64,000 bases of DNA from Lasiosphaeria ovina (Eukaryota; Ascomycota; Sordariomycetes; Sordariales; Lasiosphaeriaceae), in assembly GCA_033439765.1 (NCBI GenBank), contig JAULSN010000008.1:930001-994000 (forward strand), written 5' to 3'. Below are positions 58,392-64,000 of this stretch, piece by piece (the first letter of the stretch is position 1; the number at the start of each line of letters is the position of its first letter). Under the pieces are notes generated by a model. The model was not told the origin of the DNA, made no database searches, and worked only from the letters and a program-made list of their open reading frames with translations. The translations under genes and the position numbers were made by a program.

Positions 58392-58610
58392 TCATCGGCT
58401 GCCAGGGTTCTTGTTGTTCTTCTTCTTGTCCTTGCAACATAACCTCTTGCCAATGAACCCCATGCATTGATCCCAACCCTCCGCTCCACGAGCAACAATG
58501 GTGACAAATATCCCCAAAGCCAGAATGCCCAGGACGGCGCCAGCAATTACGCCCGGGGTCCAACCGCTGGCCGAGTTGGAATCTGCACGAAGCTGGAGTG
58601 GATTGGGCAT
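58392..58610 (-). CDS. Small single-pass membrane protein, array unit 12
   Basis: 72 residues: MPNPLQLRADSNSASGWTPG, one helix (about 19-40, VIAGAVLGILALGIFVTIVA), then a tail with three Cys and a Lys-rich end (CMGFIGKRLCCKDKKKNNKN then PGSR). The paired Cys could be palmitoylated. A TTATAAGA box lies near 58806 (minus strand). The start is the first ATG in frame. Confidence 0.62.
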   Translation of the reverse strand: MPNPLQLRADSNSASGWTPGVIAGAVLGILALGIFVTIVARGAEGWDQCMGFIGKRLCCKDKKKNNKNPGSR

Positions 58611-58879
58611 TGCTGCTTGACCGGTGCCTGTCTTGCACACGGCGAGAGTCCAAAGTCTTGTTGTGTATGATCGATCCCAAGCAGTAAGTGAAGGTGGGCG
58701 AGGTTATTCTGGTCTTGTCGTTCTTCTTTTTCGGCTTGCTTGCCTGTTTGTTTGCTTGTAGCGGGCCCCGGTTGAAGATCAGAGCTGATGAGACGACCGC
58801 GCTGTCTTATAATCCACGGATGAGCAACGCGGTCTTTTATTAGGCATGTTCATTGGCTCCATCTGCGACTATCGCGTGC

Positions 58880-58910
58880 TTTCGTGAAACACGGCCGTCC
58901 AAGACCGCCC
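58880..58910. repeat. Array upstream box, copy 5
   Basis: TTTCGTGAAACACGGCCGTC then CAAGACCGCCC; the version closest to the visual consensus. Confidence 0.6.
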
Positions 58911-59565
58911 AGGGGTGATACAGGCGGCCGAGGCCTTCCCCGCGGGGGTGCCGGCCGGGGCTAGTCCGGTGGGGTTCTGTCCATTCAAGAGTCAAGGCGA
59001 GGATGCGGCGAGATAGACGAGGCCACAGGTCTGTTTCCTAAAAAGAGAGTTAACCGAGACGCGACTACAAGCCCTGGAGTGAGGCTAAGCTGAAACTGCA
59101 CTATGGCGGGAGTTGCGTGTCATTTTGGACAGTGTGAACAACCAAACAAATTGGAAACCCGGCCACATTGCATCTTGGAACGAGTTTTCGGCAATATCCA
59201 GGTATTTGAGTATCGTGGTTGTTGGGAAAGGGGGGTCTCGCGAGCCGGGCGACATGCCTCGGTCGGCGCTGTTTACATTCTCCAACATGCGCCGTACGTC
59301 AATACATGACGCTCCAGCCATCTTCTAGCGGTTTTGGCACACGGCGCTGGAAGTAAGCCATGCATTTATTGCCATCTAAAGCTTAGGACACCGCTTTTCA
59401 GGGGCGAGTAATAAGTACATAAAGAAAATGAAGTAAACAAACCCCCCAAAAACCAAACACCAAAGGTATATCCTTCCAAACCCAAGAATTAGTCTACACT
59501 ACATACATTCACACTCACAACGACCTTCTCCTCTGCCTGCTACGAGTTCGTAGTCTAGGGCAAGA
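58911..59565. other. Spacer between array units 12 and 13
   Basis: No gene; AT-rich after 59390, probably the 3' region of unit 13. Confidence 0.45.
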
Positions 59566-59724
59566 TCACCTCCTTCTTCTGCGGCATTTGCCGACACATA
59601 TGTAAAGAAAGAATATAATCAGGAGAAAGATGGCGACCGCGAAAGCGCCAATTAGAATCTTATACACGTTTCGCTCCCCTTCGGGGAACTGCTGGAGGAA
59701 CTCAAAGTCGAAGAGGTCCGCCAT
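59566..59724 (-). CDS. Small single-pass membrane protein, array unit 13
   Basis: 52 residues: an acidic N-terminus (MADLFDFEFLQQFPEGERNV), one helix (about 23-45, ILIGAFAVAIFLLIIFFLYI) and KCRRRRR. The strong charge contrast predicts the N-terminus outside or luminal and the tail cytosolic. A TTATA sequence is present near 59797 and 59809 (minus strand). Confidence 0.65.
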   Translation of the reverse strand: MADLFDFEFLQQFPEGERNVYKILIGAFAVAIFLLIIFFLYICVGKCRRRRR

Positions 59725-59857
59725 GTCTTGTTTTGTTTTGTTTTTAGGGTTGGGTTAGGTTGGGCTGGGTTGGAACGGTTTCTGTACTGCACGAGGTATA
59801 AGTTGGCTATCTATAAGACGGCACCCCCGCAGGAGGCAAGACAATAAACTAAGTACC

Positions 59858-59890
59858 TTTTTTTTTCTCTTTTTTTTTCTCTTTTTTTTA
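59858..59890. repeat. T-rich tract upstream of array unit 13
   Basis: Three T8-9 runs separated by CTC. Confidence 0.85.
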
Positions 59891-60207
59891 GTGGCGGGAT
59901 TTGTCAGAGACTGTTTTTACTTCCGCTGTTTACGAATAGAGGCTGGCGCCAAGGTAAGCGAGGTAGGTAGGTAGGGTTTGTGGGTTGAGCGTCGTGGACG
60001 GCGGGACCAAGGCGAGAGAAGGATGGACCACGGCGAGAGAAGGACAGACCAAGTGTGAATTGATGGACCAAATGGGAAAAGGATTGACCAAGAGGGAAAA
60101 GGGTAGGATGGGATAGACAGCGGCACGGTATATGTAATAGGTAGATACAGTGCCTGAGGCGGCCGGCGTTGTTTTCCGAGCAAGATACGAGGGTTTCGTG
60201 CTGACCG

Positions 60208-60238
60208 TTTCATAAACTTGGCCGTCGAAGGCCGGCCC
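60208..60238. repeat. Array upstream box, copy 6
   Basis: TTTCATAAACTTGGCCGTCG then AAGGCCGGCCC. Confidence 0.6.
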
Positions 60239-60506
60239 CACCCCCGTTCCGGCCCCGAGGGTGGCCGGAGGGCGGCCGCCTGCCGGAAACGCCCATCACC
60301 CGCACAGGCTTAATATTATTGCGTAGTAATCTGTCGATCAAAGTAGTGGATATATTGTCTCGCAAAAACAAATTCTGAACTAACAGAGAACCAACTGCCT
60401 AGAAGCAAACCAAATTTCTCTTCAACAACTGCCCTGGGTAGTTTCCAGGGCCGGGTTCTCGGTCCACGAGCGCCTCTCTTCCCAGCCAAGCAGGGTAACC
60501 AAACAA

Positions 60507-60626
60507 CTACCTCCTTCGGCGTCTTACCACGACACATACAATTACAGATGCCACAAACAAAAGCGCTAAAAAAGCACCGATCGACGCCTCCTGCCTTGGG
60601 GAAAGCCCGTCCACGTAATGATTCAT
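60507..60626 (-). CDS. Small single-pass membrane protein, array unit 14
   Basis: The smallest, 39 residues: MNHYVDGLSPRQEASIGAFL, a helix (about 15-34, reaching LALLFVASVIVCVVV), then RRRRR. The ATG at 60626 is the first in frame after an upstream open stretch that starts only with GTG. Repeats the pattern of unit 13 in minimal form. Confidence 0.58.
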   Translation of the reverse strand: MNHYVDGLSPRQEASIGAFLALLFVASVIVCVVVRRRRR

Positions 60627-60928
60627 GGTGCAGCAGCACTCTGTTGTTGCCGGACTGGGACCGTTGTGATGTGAGGGAAGCGACAAAGGTTCGAGGCAAG
60701 GCACTGGCTACCTGTTTTGATGGCGGGCTTTGAAATGTGTTCTGCCGAAGACTGTTTTCGAGTCGGGTTTCTTTGTAAGTCGAAGGAGACTGACGGCAGT
60801 AAACAAGGTGGAGATTTTGCGGGTGAGTGCTAGACTGTATATATACTGCGTGGATACAGTACCTGAGGCTGGTGACGTCGTTTGGACTTTCCCGTCGGGT
60901 TGAGAAATATCAGAGTCTAATTCGGGTT

Positions 60929-60959
60929 GTTTCGAAACATGGCTGTGGAGGTCGGCCCC
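60929..60959. repeat. Array upstream box, copy 7
   Basis: GTTTCGAAACATGGCTGTGG then AGGTCGGCCCC. Confidence 0.6.
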
Positions 60960-61097
60960 CCATCGCTCGGCTCGTGCTGACGCAGGACGTGGCCAGGCCG
61001 CCGGGCTGACCGGTGGTTACTCAAATTCCAAGGCGCAAATCAGAGGAAATACATGTGACGGTGAAGCTGAAGAGTAAACAAAGTGCGGTTCACCTAT

Positions 61098-61343
61098 TTA
61101 GTGGCCGGTGGATGATGTTTTAGTAACCATTGCATCTCCTCCAACTTCATCAGCAAAAAAATTGAAGACAAAATATATATTATTATTATACAGACAGACT
61201 CTAATTGTCGAGACTAACAGAGAAACAATGGTGCCCAATTCTTCCAACAGGTCAAGGCCTAGGACAAGAAATGCTACACCAACAACAATAATGATGAAAA
61301 TAAATGCAACTCAGACATAACCCCTAACACCGCCACTCCGCAT
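61098..61343 (-). pseudogene. Array unit 15, decayed
   Basis: MRSGGVRGYV, an in-frame TGA (codon 11), then a hydrophobic run (VAFIFIIIVVGVAFLVLGLD) and a hydrophilic remainder. No basic tail follows the helix directly. The TGA is one C-to-T change from CGA. It could also be chance hydrophobic sequence. Confidence 0.4.
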
Positions 61344-61584
61344 GCTCTCGTGGTTGGAGATCAATTATATCTTGTCCAAGACCACGAGACCGTGGCTGAT
61401 CTCTATATGGTGCGTGTAGTCTCGTTCTGTCCGTTGAACCGATTCTGCCCCGGGTATCGAAGCAGACGTCGGCAGTCGTGACAGCCATTAATCTCTGGTC
61501 GAAGATGCCTCGGCGGGCCCCAAGTCGACTCTGTGTAACGTGTGTAACGACGGGTCCCCCGGCCGTTCCGCAAGCCGAACTGTA

Positions 61585-61791
61585 TCAGCCTTCTTCTTCC
61601 TGGTTTCTCTGCTTCCAGATGACAACGATGATAATTATTATGATGAGGGTTGCGAAAACGGCAAACAAAGGCCACTGGTGTTTGTAATACCACTTCTGGA
61701 GTGTGCAGGTGAAGAGGATACAGCTTCCGTGGGGCTGGTTGCCATATGTGCCCGTGGCGCCATACTGGCGTCGTTGAAGGGCGACCCCCAT
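61585..61791 (-). CDS. Small single-pass membrane protein, array unit 16
   Basis: 68 residues: MGVALQRRQYGATGTYGNQP, then HGSCILFTCTLQKWYYKHQW, a C-terminal helix (about 40-59, PLFAVFATLIIIIIIVVIWK) and QRNQEEEG. The acidic end differs from the other units. An upstream box (copy 8) and a CTATAAGA sequence (near 61960, minus strand) precede it, linking it to the array. Confidence 0.55.
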   Translation of the reverse strand: MGVALQRRQYGATGTYGNQPHGSCILFTCTLQKWYYKHQWPLFAVFATLIIIIIIVVIWKQRNQEEEG

Positions 61792-62012
61792 TATTTTGAC
61801 GCTAGTCTTGTACCGTCGAGGATGTTCGCTGCTGAGTGTGTGACGAGGCAAGATTGGATCTCCGGGGTTCCTCGGATTTCGAGCCTTGGCTTGTTGCGGA
61901 GAGGGTTGTGCAATGTGACGGCCACGGCGCTAAGACGAGAAATATGGGACGACTCCTCTTATAGATTCAAGTGCGACCATACTCGCGGATCCGGGGGGCC
62001 CAGCCTTGCGCG

Positions 62013-62043
62013 TTTTCGGAAACACGGCCGTTTGAGGGCCGGC
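62013..62043. repeat. Array upstream box, copy 8
   Basis: TTTTCGGAAACACGGCCGTT then TGAGGGCCGGC. It is the most upstream copy and marks the array border. Confidence 0.6.
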
Positions 62044-63540
62044 GAGGGACCGGCGACGGTGCTTCCAATGCGGCCGCGAGCCGGCTGCCGGGCCATCCTG
62101 ATGCGCGCAACGCCTCAAAGTGACATGTGACATCGGACGGCCGCCAATAAAGACGCGGGGAAAGGGAAACGGACATTCAAGCCGGCCTATACAAGGAGAC
62201 AACCCAGAAGAAAAGACAAACAAAGGCGAGGTCAAATGTGAGGGCGAGGCCAAAACGACAGAGTTGCAAAGTTGTTGAAACGAATGTGATGGCAGGATCT
62301 AGAAATGTCAAACAGTGTATAATTGATGCCCCTTTGGAAGCTGCACATGTGTATTCGCAACTCCAATCACCTGCACCATATCCATGATTTACTGCCGGCT
62401 TGTTCCTCTGCCTCTGACCTCACCTCACGGCTTGGGTCGCGGCCCTTCGTCAACACACGCACACACGGCAAAAGCACGCATGACTCACCCCGTAATGTAT
62501 TGTGCGCACATCGTCGAGTGGGCCTGGAGGGCTCATCGGGCTTCTGGACCCTTCGGTGCCGCGATCGACTTTGTCCATGTTTGAGTCATTGAGAAATGTG
62601 CGCACGCGGTTGCGTGATGTGCTCCCGAATTGGCGAGCGTAAGAGGCGGAGGCCGGATGGAGCCTTCCTTGCCGGGGAAGGGGTAGTAGACCCGATTGCA
62701 TCGGAAGCTTGCGGGCGCCATCCATCCCCTGGCGGCAAGCTTTCGCTCACCACCCGCCCCCTCGCGATGCAGACGAGGAAAGGACAGTTCCAGAGAAAGG
62801 TTCAAGCTGCTTCCGCTGCAACAGAAGCTTCCAGCTCTGTGCACAGACTTTCAGCCCCCCAACCAAGAATGGAAGCTAAGAGCTACCCCAGAAAGGCGCT
62901 GACTAGCGCTAACCGGTAAGAGCATGGTTTTGGGCCTGTACTCCATACCCCGCAAAATGCCAGTTGCACTAGGGGACCTGGAGTCCCTGAGACTTGCAGC
63001 AAGCGGGCCTTCTGATGTCACACGCTGCTCTCCGAACCCGGGGACAGCTGCGGTCGTGGGGAGCCAACGTCAGTCATCGTGGGAGGAAAGGAGCTCACAA
63101 GAGGCAATCCCGCCACACGAGACGGCAGAGTACGTGTCAATTGGCACGGAAGAGATGCGCAAATCCCAATATGGGTAAATTGGACGTCTGGGACGGCCGC
63201 TGCGAGCTCGGTGATTGATTCCATGTGAAGCTATCGACAGAATCGCGTAGACTGTATTCCGTAGGGGTGCAGGGGCCAGAGGTGAGCTTCGGCGAGAATT
63301 GGAGGTGTCGGCCCCAGTCTCATGCCTTCTGCATCAAAGTCACGCGACTGCCAATCCGACGCCTCCGCGCCCCTCCAACTCCATCCCCGTCCCGGCGTCC
63401 TCCACAGCGTGCCACAGCCCCCTTGCTCTTTCCTCTTGGGGCTGATCGCCTGATCAATTCGAGTGTTGACTGGCTGGCTCATAGCTAATTGAGTGACTTG
63501 CAGCTTGTATCCGTGAGGTAGCTGCCCTTAAAAGCCAGGA
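62044..63540. other. No gene recognised
   Basis: Mixed-composition DNA beyond the array with only short open frames. Confidence 0.45.
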
Positions 63541-64000
63541 GCTCCCAACCCTTCCTTTGCTTTCTTCGGCCACTCATACACTACATCCCGTCTGCATCAA
63601 TCAACCGCCAGACTTGACTTCCACCATCTCTTCCATCCCAATCCATCAAACAAACCATCAGTCTTCCAGACTACAGCTATCCCACATCACCTCGTGCTCC
63701 CGAAGTGCAACTCTCGGTGAACCCCAACTGGTTTGGAGACATAGCAGTTCCCGCACGGACATAGAAAACAAGGTACGTCACTCGACCAACGTTGGGCCTC
63801 TCCCTCCACTCCTTCCGCTCCCGACCCCGCATCATGACCTCTGTGACGCTGACCTTTGTCAAACGGGATCAGCTTTACTACCTTATTTCTGAGCCTCGCT
63901 CGTCTTGACGCTCAACTCTCACCCATACCCACACACAAATCCATCAACAGTAAGCAACTATGCATGCAACTCGACGGTCCTCGCCGTGACATCATCACAC
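63541..64000 (+). promoter_or_regulatory. Probable 5' leader of a gene beyond the window
   Basis: Pyrimidine- and CCA-rich sequence with CACACACAAATCCATCAACA near the edge resembles fungal 5' UTR. GTACGT at 63772 could open a leader intron. The ATG at 63961 gives only a few codons before a stop, so the true start is probably outside. Confidence 0.3.

Noticed and set aside
47872..62043. Regularly spaced repeats considered as a CRISPR-like array
   Set aside because: Eukaryotic context, repeats far apart and imperfect, with genes in between; they are tandem-duplication spacers.

Overview
The window looks like nuclear DNA of a filamentous ascomycete (Pezizomycotina, probably a Sordariomycete). 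The reasons are short GT..AG introns of about 50-120 nt with CTAAC/CTGAC-type branch sites, a fungal Zn2Cys6 regulator, fungal-type KEX1, DRE2, SFM1 and URA4 genes, and AT-rich relic DNA whose damage looks like repeat-induced point mutation (C-to-T and G-to-A changes that create stops). The species cannot be named from the sequence alone. Splice junctions were read by eye from the protein reading frame and splice consensus; no alignment was run.

Layout. 1-10.6 kb is a relic-rich block. It holds a broken gene fragment with a perfect hairpin at its end, a truncated and frameshifted copy of an Nrd1-like RRM gene, a fragment of a Helo-like/STAND N-terminal domain, and a Fot1/pogo DNA transposon with 61-66 bp perfect inverted repeats. 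The transposon is split by a 428-bp solo LTR flanked by a 5-bp target duplication. 10.6-12.9 kb holds only a (GAAGAG)26 microsatellite. 12.9-24 kb carries an aldo-keto reductase (-), a mitochondrial UbiB/ABC1-type kinase (+), an FAD monooxygenase (-) and a six-exon Zn2Cys6 transcription factor (-). 24-30 kb has no gene I recognise. 30-45.5 kb is conserved: a QutR/qa-1S-like quinate-repressor homologue (-), a class 1A dihydroorotate dehydrogenase (-), the SPOUT methyltransferase SFM1 (-), KEX1 carboxypeptidase (+), the Fe-S assembly factor DRE2 (-) and dihydroorotase URA4 (+).

The most unusual part is 47.2-62 kb. It is a head-to-tail array of about 15 very small genes, all on the minus strand and mostly 0.6-1.5 kb apart. 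Each encodes a 39-116 residue protein with a short N-terminal segment, one transmembrane helix and a short basic tail (often RRR or KKK). Neighbouring units share core-promoter sequence, GC-rich spacer blocks and an upstream box containing ACGGCCG. Several units are intact. Others carry in-frame TGA codons, a lost ATG, a 1-nt frameshift or only a tail. I know of no described family that matches, and propose it as an undescribed, rapidly evolving tandem family of single-pass membrane miniproteins.

How the genes fit together: the two pyrimidine genes (dihydroorotase and dihydroorotate dehydrogenase) catalyse consecutive steps but are separated by three unrelated genes, so this is not a classical cluster. 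KEX1, SFM1 and DRE2 are housekeeping genes. The AKR, the FMO and the regulator are typical accessory-metabolism types, but no backbone enzyme is present to define a biosynthetic cluster.
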